Shown here one piece after another: positions 37,666-48,136 of a stretch of DNA of 64,000 bases; positions within the stretch are counted from its first letter, which is position 1, and each line of letters begins with the position of its first letter. The translations under genes were made by a program, and so were the position numbers. The stretch covers positions 744,001 through 808,000 of the forward strand of contig NC_088312.1 of assembly GCF_910592395.1 (NCBI RefSeq). Direction: 5' to 3'. Origin of the DNA: Lineus longissimus (taxonomy: Eukaryota; Nemertea; Pilidiophora; Heteronemertea; Lineidae). The notes under the pieces are model-generated. The model saw only the letters and a program-made list of their open reading frames with translations. It did no database searches and was not told the DNA's origin.

Positions 37666-40600
37666 ATGGCAAAGACATATGATACAAGCTATTTTCCCAA
37701 CAAGATGGACATTTCTATTCCAACAGTGGTGTCCGAACTTGAAGAACATGATGAACTTCAACAAAGACAACATGTCTCATTTTTGGACGCTTCAGGTAAA
37801 GATAGTCATAACACCTTGAACACACTCACTGAGTCAGTGACTCACCACTTCCCTGGTGCAGCAGTATGGTAAGGCCAACAACATGCAGATGACTGGATGT
37901 CACAAACTCAAATTCAACCCACTCAGACGCACACTTTTGTCATCAGGCAATGGTGAGGTGAGGCCATGTCAGCCTTAGACAATTTCTACATGTGGCGCAC
38001 TTTGAAGGCGATGTCATGGAGATGAATGGATGCCCGAATGACGTCATTGCATGACCCTAATTTGCCAGTATGAACAGCTTATACTTTAAAATTGTGGTAT
38101 TCCTGACAGGTTCATTCACTCAGTATCCCAATATAAATATATCCCACATTTCTCCTCATCGACTGAAGGAGAGGAATGCGGCTCTGCTCACTTTATTTCA
38201 AGTGCATTATACATCAACATGTGCATGTATATTGAATGTATATGTGCATGTATATCTTCTTTACAGGCCCAGATAGTCAACATGCGGGCAACGAAATCTA
38301 TGAACTGATACCACTTCCAGTTCAAGCAGAAAATGCAGGCTATGAGCATGACACAAAATATAGTCCTTTTTCTCTTCATCAAAATCTGCCAGTATCAACG
38401 GAGTCGACTCTCTGCTCCTCAAAACAAAACAAACCCTTCACCCCTGTTTGCCTTGAATCAGCGAGATGTTCAGTCGAGTCGAAGGTTTCTCATAAAGATT
38501 GTACGATTTCGCCACAGACTTCCTATGTACGCAATACCGACTTTGATCAGCCATCTTTTATCTTCACAAAGGTACAAGGAATTATCCGCTTGGCTGATAT
38601 GAAGAGGCCTTTAGAAAATATAAACATATTTGATGACTTTCTAGAAAGAGATGTACAGGGCAAAGTCATGTTTAGATCAAGGAAGACTTTTTGGACTGTA
38701 TACAGTTTGATCAACGATGTCCTCAGAAGTCTGTTCAGTTTTGCTGGAATTGACAGCAAAGATAACCTTGAAATAATCCGATTCCTCGGGGGGAATCCCT
38801 TGATAAGCCACTTCAGAGGAAGAAAGGTACCGCCATCGGTGACTCTTGATATAAGCATTTCATCAAGATTTCGACAGTGGATGAATCCCTTGATAAGCCA
38901 CTTCAGAGGAAGAAAGGTACCGCCATCGGTGACTCTTGATATTGAAGATGGAATGGGCAATCAAGAAGTAGTTCATTTGTTCCAAAAACAGCACTCTGCC
39001 ACTTCTGTCATTGTTATTGAGGGACCAAGACATCGAGGTGGACAAAGCATTTCATCAAGATTTCGACTGTGGATGAATCCCTTGATAAGCCACTTCAGAG
39101 AAATAAAGATACTGGTACCGGTAGATGCTAAATGTGGTAGGGACAAGCGAGGAGGAGCATTCAAAGAAACTAGTGAGTCTGTCGCAGTTACTCCAGTGAA
39201 GACAGCCAATTGTGAACAGAAAGAGAAAAATGTTTTGGTGGTAGCCGAGAAGGTAGTATCCATAGAAACGTTGGCCCTGTGTGCTGGTTCAGTCCTTGAT
39301 GAGGGAAGGTCAAGAGAAGATATGAGAACAGTAGAGATTTCTACCCAGAATGACCAACCGTTCGAATTCCAAATTCCATTTTCTGCTGAAGATGTGGGAG
39401 AAAGGAGACTGGTAATTTGGAAGAAAGGAGCTGCACCTCTTGGGCATGATTTGAAATCGCTGTGTCATCTTGGACATAAAGCCCCAATTGAAAAGGATTT
39501 CCTACGAGATGTCCTGAGTATTCCTGATTGCATCAAGCCTCCACTGCAGATAGTACAAGTTTACAATGCCTTTGTACAGAGAGGATATGAAGCTGAATGG
39601 AAAAGACTTGCATCATTTAAGGACTGTCCTGAACAGAATTGGTATCCAGCCATACCATTGGCAGAGCAAGGATTTCACTTCAAGCCACACTCTTCTGTTG
39701 TATGTTATTTCTGCAAAGGCGAGTTGCACACCTGGGAAAGAGATTGGGATCCAAAGCAGAAGCATGAACCTAATTGTCCCTTACCAAATGGTAGGGATTG
39801 TGGTAATATTCCAATGAAACCATCAAGAGACAATGGAAAGTACCAGCCAGCTGTTCAGGCAGTCTACAACGAGCTACAGATTCAAGAACTGCAGGACAAA
39901 AACCAAGTTCTCCTGAGGAATTCAAAACGATCTTTGGAATCGTTCAAAAACCCACAGTTACCAGAGTATCAGATGGAATACTTGAGTATAAACGTAAACC
40001 AAGGTCAAGGACAACAAGGACATGATGCCATGGAGGATGAACCCCAACCATCAACTTCATCTCAACAGCAACAAGAAGGAGCTGGGGGACTGCGCTATTT
40101 CGTGCATTCCTATGATGAACATGGACGCCCAATCAGTACCTCTCAGAAAATGGAATTCAACAGTCAGGAGGAGAAGGCGAATACCTCCATGAAGAGGGAG
40201 ACAGACCGGCTAAAAACATTTGACAATGTCTGGAAGAAAGGAGATGTCATCTTACCAAAAGAGTTGGCCAAGTCTGGGTTTTACTATGCTGGAACTGGAG
40301 ATCGCGCTCGCTGCGCTTTTTGTAATGGCGTGTTACGCAATTGGGCGGTTGGAGACCGGGCACCAGCTGAGCATAGGCGTCACTACCCTACTTGTCCCTT
40401 TGTATTGAATCTGGATGTTGGAAACATACCTTCTTCCCCAGATCTGAGTGGTCTTCACACATCTACTGCCGCCACTACAAATCATACCGAGCTGAATAGA
40501 CCAGCTGCACGCACCCCAGGACAACAATCGGCACGAAGCAGTGTTGCCAATGTTGGTGCTACAACTACCCCTTCGGCAGTTCCTGGGACGATTTTGGTAC

Positions 40601-43598
40601 CAAAACACTCGAACTTCCGAACCGTAGAAACCCGTCTGCTGACATATGATAACTGGCCCACCTCGAACGTGCAAAGACCGAAGGAACTGGCCGAAGCTGG
40701 ATTTTTCTATACAGGTCATTTTTACTTATTCATAACAATTGACTCTTGTCATCTGTGACCAAAACTAAGGTCATAAGCTGAGAGTAAATCAATATTTGAC
40801 ATGAAATGTCCGGGATGTTGTCTTTGCCATTCTTAAAAGTGAAGTACTGCAAGTTGTCACTGATTTGTAGCCTGACAATATTCCTGGGTGCTGAAGGCAT
40901 GTCGGATGTTTTCGCACTGTGATTGTGAACCTAAATAAAGTTTAATTTCGTAGAGAAGGCTTTTTTTGTTCTCCCTTCTTGTGTTTTGTAACTTATTAAT
41001 GTGACATGTTATTCTTCATAGGTACCAGTGATAATGTGAGATGCTTCCATTGTGATGGTGGTCTCCGTAACTGGCTAGACTCGGATCTGCCGTGGGTTGA
41101 GCATGCCAAGTGGTTTCCAAGATGCGGCTACTTGCAGAGAGTGAAGGGAGTCGAGTTTGTATTGGAAGAGATGCGCAAACATAACCAGCAGAACTTCACA
41201 ACTGCTGTGGTAGGTGTACGAATGGAAAGCCTGATGCAGTGCTCCTTTTACATTTGATGTTACATTCTTGCTTAAAACTTTCTTTCATTATGGCCTTGGA
41301 AGAATGAAACATATGCACGTTCTGCTTATTGTCTTTCCAGGATTGAGTCTTGGGGAGACATTTCAGCTGACCATGGAACCAGATTTAGATGTGTACTTAG
41401 CAAATTGAAGATATCACATTGCAAATGAACAGTATCACTGGACGATTTTGATTCAAAATTTTCCTTCTTATTTCAGGCCGAAAATCGTGGTTCAACAGGA
41501 CTGATGACAACACCCACACCAACTCCGGGTGTAGGAATAGTGGAAAGGCCTTCTACAAGTATGTTGGTCAGGGGACGCCATTCATGCATTACCATGCATT
41601 CAAGCCGAATCAAATACGAAAGTGCAATCAAGCTGCATAGAAACAAAATATTCCATTCTACATGTATGATACAAATCGCAAAAACTATGTGAAAACGGAA
41701 TAGAACGGTCAATTCTCAAAATTGAGTCTGGAAAGAGAAAATTTTTGTAAAATTGTGTGAGAATGAGAAGTGAAATTTCTACATGTATGTGCCATCAATG
41801 TTCGTAAGACAGGTTTGGTCCCACCGATTACTCTGTTTTAAAACCTAGTTAAGTTCCATTTTGATATCTGCGTTTAGGTGGAGTGCGAAGGGTTGAGGCT
41901 CGTGAAGTGAGAGCAAGGTATGACACGGACCGTGTGAAGATGGTCCTCGATATGGGATACAAGGAAGCTGTGGTGAAATATGTCATCTTGCAGCGCCTCA
42001 GATACACTGGTAAGAATACAAGTCAAGCGTGTCTGGATCAGATTCAATTTCGATTGGGAGTAGCAATATCCAAAATGCTGCTGGCTTGGTGAATGAGAAC
42101 CTTCCATTCCAAGGGATCAGTTCATCCCCTAGAGGAGCAGGCCAGAGGGGAAATCCATTAGTCTGTTAGTACCATTGCTTGGAACATTTCACATGAAAAC
42201 TCTGTTGAAATTATTTGACAAATTATTTGGGATTTGACACGGGTCTATTTAGACATGGCAATTCATAGGTGTAAGCGCAAAAGACACGGGGATTTGATAG
42301 GTGGAAGTACGACTACTTTCATTCGGGAATAGAGCCTTCTTATGCCATCAAGTACATCTCTCCATTGTTTGGTTAATATCAACAAATTTAGCATTCTTGT
42401 TGAAATTGTCTTAGTCTTAAAAATTGTGCCTGCAGGTGATGACTTCCCCAACACTCAAGAGATGCTTGAATCTGTCCTTGCCGAGGAACCCAATCTAGAA
42501 GAGAAAGGAATTGCCTACTATGAAAACATTCTACAAACGGAGTTTGGTGAGTCTTCCACACAAATGACTGCCATCGTGGTGTCAGAGTGTACTTCAGGTA
42601 TACGATTAGACAGACAGATATGATGAACCAGAACTCTTGCCTTCACGTTCCCAACCGCTAACTGTTGAACCAGCGCTTGTCTTTGTGAAGGAACCAAGGG
42701 GACAAGTTAAGGGATAGTTGCTCCATCTGCCCAGTAAAGCAGTTGAGTACAGGACAACATGCTTTTTGTCACTCTTTCAAATAAGAGTAAAATGAAGAGT
42801 TGGCAATTTTCCCATTTCTGATGATTTGCAGGACATTATATAGTATCATCTGCTCGTGGGCCAGCAGGAGTCGTTAGAAATCAGTAGTTTACGCTCATTG
42901 CTGCAATCTATGATTACAGGAAGGCCGATGACCATTGTTTACCCACAAATCACACAAACGCCGTCCCAGGCACCACCTATGACCCAGTCGACGTCTGCTT
43001 ATCTTCCGATTCCAGGTTTGTATCACCTTAGTTCACTGTCATCCTACTCCCTTGCTTTGTAACAGTTGCTTCATTACCAGGACAAATCTTATGTAACGAG
43101 GCAATCTGATCAGTGCAGTCAGAGTTGTGCTGCATGATCAATAAATATTTGAAAGTGAGGCAAATGCCTGTCGCCACTATGGTATGGACAGCCAGGTTCA
43201 GATGCCAACTGGATCCATGCGCTTAGTAGAAACATGAGAAAGTCTAACTCTCTTTGATTAACAGCTTCGAGAGATGTTCTTATACTAAAACTAACCAATG
43301 ATTTTGTGTTGGACAGCTTAGCCTAATAACCGGAGGTTTCCCACCCTTTATAAGTGTATTTGAAATAACGACTTCAATTGTAGAATATATTGTTCCAGGT
43401 GATGAGAAGACTCTCGTTGAAGAAAACCGCCAGCTGAAGGAGCAGACGATGTGTAAAATCTGCATGGATAATGAAGTCAGCATGGTGTTCATCCCCTGCG
43501 GTCACCTGGTAGCCTGCGCAGACTGTGCACCGAGCCTCTCCCAGTGTCCGATATGCAGACGAGCAATTACTGGCACCATCAGGACCTTCCTGTCATAG
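37666..43598 (+). CDS. Inhibitor-of-apoptosis E3 ligase: three BIRs, UBA, RING
   Basis: An IAP of the XIAP/BIRC2 type, expected to bind caspases or IAP-binding-motif proteins through BIR grooves and to ubiquitylate them with its RING. Eight exons join to 1128 codons: 37666-37795, 38267-40714, 41022-41209, 41477-41558, 41878-42009, 42436-42546, 42920-43015, 43399-43598. BIR1 (about 485-560) is atypical, with only three residues between zinc His and Cys (KHEPNC). BIR2 (about 690-768) and BIR3 (about 830-903) have the normal C-x2-C and H-x6-C, e.g. [13 protein letters not shown] at about 966-1012 (LDMGYKEA); C3HC4 RING at about 1081-1117 (CKIC, CGHL, CPICR). The 480-residue N-terminus matches nothing I know and has in-frame repeats. 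The start has a good Kozak context (AACCATGG). XIAP is about 500 residues, so this protein is long for the family. Confidence 0.93.
38793..39101 (+). repeat. In-frame repeats inside the IAP N-terminal region
   Basis: A 60-bp segment encoding [20 protein letters not shown] is identical at 38793-38852 and 38883-38942 (90-bp period). A 30-bp segment encoding SISSRFRxWM lies at about 38853-38882 and again at 39045-39074, where it is followed by a third, shorter NPLISHFR copy. All copies are in the coding frame, which points to recent duplication under frame constraint. Confidence 0.9.
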
Positions 43599-43713
43599 GA
43601 ACAAGGAGCCTCGTACACATAGCTATGACGTGTTCATCATCCTGATGAGGCGAAGTGCTGAAACAGTTTGTTGATTGTATTACATGTATCATAAAGCTGT
43701 AGGTGAACAAATA

Positions 43714-44367
43714 CCGTATAATCGCGCATTTAGGCGCATGTGCTTATAAACGAAAATCGCTTGTTTTTGGCCTCTTTCTTACCTGTCCTTTTTCCCGTTT
43801 TTTAGCGCATGCGCCTATATTTTTCCTATTTGGTTTTGACACAGTTAGTAGCGCACTTACGCAGGGTGAGATACAGCGATCAGTGTTGACCCTAATAGCG
43901 GCGGCCGCATCTGGTATTAGTATCCTGATGTAATACGGCATGTTTTGGGCCAAAATACACACGCAGTTCGGCTGGGTATATCGGTGAATCAGTGTACAAT
44001 TTATCATTTGCTCTGTAGTAGCTGGACAAGATGGATAAGGCTAAGCGAAAGTCCTACAGTATCGCGTTTAAGAAGGAGGTATTGGCTACGCTGGTCACCA
44101 ATGGCGGGAACGTTTCGGCTGCTGCTCGTCAACATGGAATCCACCGTAAGATGGTTCAAACATGGAGGAAGAATAGTGACGAAATCGTAGACTGTGGTTG
44201 GAGGGACAAAGGATTTACATGCCGCATACGGAGACGTTTACTCTATCGTTCATTTTTGACATCATCGGCATGTACATTTTTTACCGCATATAGGCGCATG
44301 CGCTTATGTACGGATATAAGCGCACCCCCGTTTATAAGCACATGCGCCTAAATGCGCGATTATATGG
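43714..44367. mobile_element. Tc1/mariner-pogo-like element with a transposase remnant
   Basis: Inverted ends of about 39 bp, beginning CCGTATAATCGCGCATTTAG, differ at one position and are flanked by TA on both sides (43712-43713 and 44368-44369), as expected for Tc1/mariner/pogo insertion. Subterminal GCGCATGCGC words repeat. It lies about 115 bp after the IAP stop, so probably in its 3' UTR. Confidence 0.85.
44031..44192 (+). pseudogene. N-terminal HTH (Brinker/CENP-B-type) fragment of a transposase
   Basis: The frame MDKAKRKSYSIAFKKEVLAT, then NGGNVSAAARQHGIHRKMVQ, then TWRKN is a typical helix-turn-helix DNA-binding start of pogo/Tigger-type transposases. After about 54 residues the frame loses resemblance and there is no DDE catalytic domain before the right end, so the copy cannot move itself. 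Confidence 0.8.
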
Positions 44368-44520
44368 TACATGCATGCAATGTGGAAAGCTGGCCATATG
44401 GGTCAAAATGAGCAGATCATCTTTTTGAGTAAATGCTTTAGAAAGGGCACAAACCAGAAGTATTAAGGTAGCAGGAAGGGTTGGGCGTTTGTGGTTTCTG
44501 AGTCTGAGGGGGTTGGTGTC

Positions 44521-44582
44521 TGTTGACTGTGCTTTAAGAGAGACTAGGCATGGCGCCAGTCTCTCTTAAAGCACAGTCAACA
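44521..44582. repeat. Perfect 25-bp-arm hairpin, collapsed family A MITE
   Basis: The arms 44521-44545 and 44558-44582 (TGTTGACTGTGCTTTAAGAG... and its exact inverse) enclose a 12-nt loop, AGGCATGGCGCC. The inner arm resembles the family A terminal motif. The right half plus about 30 bp recurs at 44898-44962. Confidence 0.9.
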
Positions 44583-44819
44583 GGCATTTGGTCTCAGTAT
44601 TTGGGTTTTGATTGCCATGACTGTACCCCTGTAAAAGTCCGAGGAGGAGAAGTTTGGAATGATGAAAGCATTGAAGAAGAAGAAATGTTATTATTGAGGA
44701 AAGCAAAATTTATTATGAGACTAGAAGGCAGTGTCCTGACTTGATTATTTTGAAAATGGCGGTCTGAACACATTAAAAGGTGGAACATGGCATTTTATCG
44801 ACTTTGAAGTGTTCCGCAG

Positions 44820-44927
44820 TTAAAGGGAGACTATAGGCAGCAGCTAGGTAGGCAAGATAAAGTCATACAAATTTGCCAATAGGGGTCAGTCATATCTCTA
44901 GGCATGGCGCCAGTCTCTCTTAAAGGA
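44820..44927. repeat. MITE, family A, copy at 44.8 kb
   Basis: It starts TTAAAGGGAGACTATAGGCA and ends with an inverted, diverged form (GCCAGTCTCTCTTAAAG). The bases from 44898 onward duplicate 44544-44613. Confidence 0.6.
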
Positions 44928-44969
44928 CAGTCAACAGGCGTTTGGTCTTAGTATTTGGGCAAGTACAGA

Positions 44970-46600
44970 ATCAAGGCAGCTCAGAGAGCAATGATTGAAC
45001 GATGCTGTGGACAAGTCCAAGGATACTGCATCAGTCACGACCAACTTCTCATCAGAAAGCGTCACCACCAGCATATTCAATGTTCAATTCCAACCTGTAC
45101 CAGTCCAATGCACGCCTGTCATGGTCAGCAGTGGTCAGCTTAGCGCGATATGGAACATTCTTCCGAAACTCAAGCGAGGGAAGTCTGCTCATTAGCCTAT
45201 CTCGCGCACTGCTCCTTCTTGTCAAACATCGTAGTGAAATCGTGGTACAGTGGGGCGTCCTCGAGGATTGCAGCTGGTCGGACAGACGTAAGCATTCAAT
45301 ATCATGTGTCACATACTGAAGTTGTTAAAAGAAACTTATCACAAGAAACAAATTGTATTCTAGAGTCCGTGACGTAGTTGTGATTGTTAAAATGTATCTG
45401 GATAACCAATACCTGTATATTAGCAAGTGTGGATACTATGGTATTAGGTATATGATATAAATCCCTGTTATGTTAAAGAAGGAAAAAAGTTATCAAAACC
45501 TAGGGTGTAGATTAGTGCTCTTGAAGAAAAAAGGTGTTGGACCTTTGAAATAGTATTTATTTGCATTTGACATCGAAATGGATATTTGCAAGGAGGAAAG
45601 AAATTATACAAGCCCATTATACTTATAGCTCTGCTTCACACTTCCTGGAAAATAAATCCAGTGTCCATGTTTATTGCATGGGAATGTCAGCATATATATG
45701 ACCCGCCATGGCACGATGAGTCGCATGTCTCTCCGAGCTTGACCGGTTGAGACGGACTGGTTGTTCATTTCACTATTGTCTGCCTTTTGTGACATCTTAG
45801 TATATCAGTTTCTTCTATTCTGTCCTGGTGTCATTTAAGGCTCGTCTTCTGTTCGACATGCGACTCATTTTGCCGTGGTGGGTCACATAATTATTTACTT
45901 TGTGCGTAATTAGTATAAGATGAAAGCATACAGGGGTAGATTCATATTGTATTATGTTTTTTCATGTGTCAATACATATGGAGTGGCATACTTGTAGTTA
46001 TTATACGTGTAGTGGAGGTGGTCTTGTGGTATAGGTTTTAGTTCTATCAACAATATTCATGAATTGTTACTATACTTCTGGCATGATACAAATCTTATCC
46101 ACTGGTAGTATCCAGAGGGTGCGAATACAGGCATATATATACATGTATTGCTTTGTGTGTACTTGTTATAAAACGATAGCACAATGACAAGGGACAGTTT
46201 TTAAAAAGAGAACTATTGTGACAATATTGGGAATTGCTTACTATATCAACACCTTCCTTCTCAATTGCTCCTTTCCATTGTTTTATAATCTCTATATTTT
46301 AACCTATTTGACCCCTGCTATGAACTTCCTGATTAGCAGTAGGCACTGTCTGATAATCTTGTATTTATACAGCTGTATGCTGATTGGTTGTTTCTTTAAT
46401 TACTGAGTTCTAGTTGACTCAGAGCCTGATATTTCGGCTAGGTTATTTACCCATTAGGGGTGTGTGATTACATATGAATGATGATGTTAAGATGTTTCAA
46501 GTAAGTCTTGGCAGAGCCAGAAAGCCAGCCTTCACACTCTTTAGCTAAACAAGACATTTTCCTTGAAAAGCGCCAGAACATTTTAATTGACTTCACCCTT
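44970..46600 (+). other. Probable IAP 3' UTR or intergenic, no gene seen
   Basis: Several short frames overlap at 44955-45377 without domain, splice or composition support. The remainder is AT-rich with no structure that I can name. Confidence 0.4.
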
Positions 46601-46609
46601 GACCTTATA

Positions 46610-46955
46610 GCATGGTAAGATCCTTTTTTCCCGCGCTTTGAGCAGGGCGACCTGGAAAGGCGCGTTATAAATATTAAATTGTATTGTATTGTATTGTATT
46701 GTATTGTATTGTATTGTATTGTATTGTATTGTATTGTATTGTATTGTATTGTATTGTATTGTATTGTATTGTATTGTATTGTATTGTATTGTATTGTATT
46801 GTATTGTATTGTATTGTATTGTATTGTATTGTATTGTATTGTATTGTATTGTATTGTATTGTATTGTATTGTATTGTATTGTATTGTATTGTATTGTATT
46901 GTATTGTATTGTATTGTATTGTATTGTATTGTATTGTATTGTATTGTATTGTATA
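46610..46955 (+). repeat. SINE-like 3' end leading into a pure (GTATT)54 microsatellite
   Basis: CGCTTTGAGCAGGGCGACC, then GGCGCGTTATAAATATTAAA, resembles the 3' ends of many invertebrate tRNA-type SINEs. It runs directly into 54 uninterrupted GTATT units at 46681-46950. The long CIVLY and NTIQY frames here are translations of the repeat. Confidence 0.85.
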
Positions 46956-47335
46956 TCAACTCCTGTTGATACCTTCTGTGCACCTTATTTTGTAATGTTT
47001 CAGTGTCGGTTGTAGATAAGAAGTTAGAGTGAATGTAAATACATATCATAGTTGGTTTAGTCTTTGGGTTCGAGTTTAGAGTTGCAAAGTTTATACGGTG
47101 ACAAATATTGTAAGCTCTTTTACCGCTACACTATATTTGGCACTTCATGTTACACTTGTGTCGTGAATAGCCAGAAATTATCGATTTCATGCAGCACCAT
47201 TTAAAGCCCACACATCGTGTTTGATTTCATAAGTATTTCACACTGTATTATGTCGTCACTTCATTGAATGTCCCATGTCCGGACAAGGCTGATATTATTA
47301 GACAACTGCATTGATGATTTGTCTCTGTACATGTA

Positions 47336-47341
47336 AATAAA
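47336..47341 (+). terminator. Candidate IAP poly(A) signal AATAAA
   Basis: AATAAA sits in TGTACATGTAAATAAATTTG, followed by a GT-rich stretch. Use of this site would give a 3' UTR of about 3.7 kb. Earlier AATAAA sites exist (for example near 45650), so the true end is unknown. Confidence 0.35.
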
Positions 47342-48094
47342 TTTGTCAGTGTTATCAATTTAGCCTTCTTCGTTTATACTGAATTCAAGACGCTGGTGAT
47401 CGGGGTACTTCCTGACAAGTGTCACCAAAATGCTGGTACTCTGCATGTCTTTTCAACAGTGTTAATTTGACTGTGTCGATTACAAAGAAAATACTATGGA
47501 AATACACAGTTCCCATTCAAACCCCCAAGTCATTTCAATCATGTGCGATCTACGCTTGTTGCATTGGTCATGAATTGAGTGAAGAGAAGGGCTGATCCCT
47601 TTTGCTGCCATGAACAACTGAAAATGTAGTCAACGCAGTAAGTTATGCATTTTGATACGATTTTGGTCTGAAAGGGAATGTGTACCATGTATAAAAAGCA
47701 CCTTCAGGTGAGGGCTGAACCAACGGTCAGTCTTGGCTTAAGGAACTACTCCAACAGAGACACATGGTCAGGGCTTACAGTTCCTCTGGTCTCCCAAACT
47801 GGTTGTGCCAAATATGGACGCAGTCACATTTCAGTGCAAGTTGGAGGCGTTTCAGAAATGGATATAACTCCCTGTTGGTTGTGGTTGTCTCATCAATCAC
47901 TGCTCGGGGACGTGAAACTGTCATTTGGCCAACACTTTACCTCCACCAGTCCTCAAACCACCGTGACCTGGTGTACCGGCCTGGAAGACATGGTGATGAT
48001 GATGGAAGTAAGGTTGACACAAACAACTTCATCTATGCCATGCCTGGCAGGGTTGTCTCACATCAACGCATATAAAGCATTGATCGTCCCAACA

Positions 48095-48136
48095 AATAAA
48101 CAAGAAAGAAACATATAACAATCTAAACCCTTTATT
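48095..48136. terminator. Facing poly(A) signals on both strands
   Basis: AATAAA on the + strand at 48095-48100 faces AATAAA on the - strand at 48131-48136. Transcripts from the left and the CD164 transcript from the right could end within about 30 bp of each other. Confidence 0.35.

Noticed and set aside
44950-45400. Four overlapping short frames on both strands after the IAP gene.
   Set aside because: No recognisable domain, start context or splice sites agreeing with a gene model.
46468-47049. Frames of repeated CIVLY (+) and NTIQY (-).
   Set aside because: They are translations of the GTATT microsatellite.
47678-48118. Two overlapping + strand frames of 146 and about 119 codons.
   Set aside because: They overlap in different frames, show no domain or splice context, and sit just before a poly(A) signal. 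More likely 3' UTR or a non-coding transcript; low-weight possibility of a terminal exon remains.
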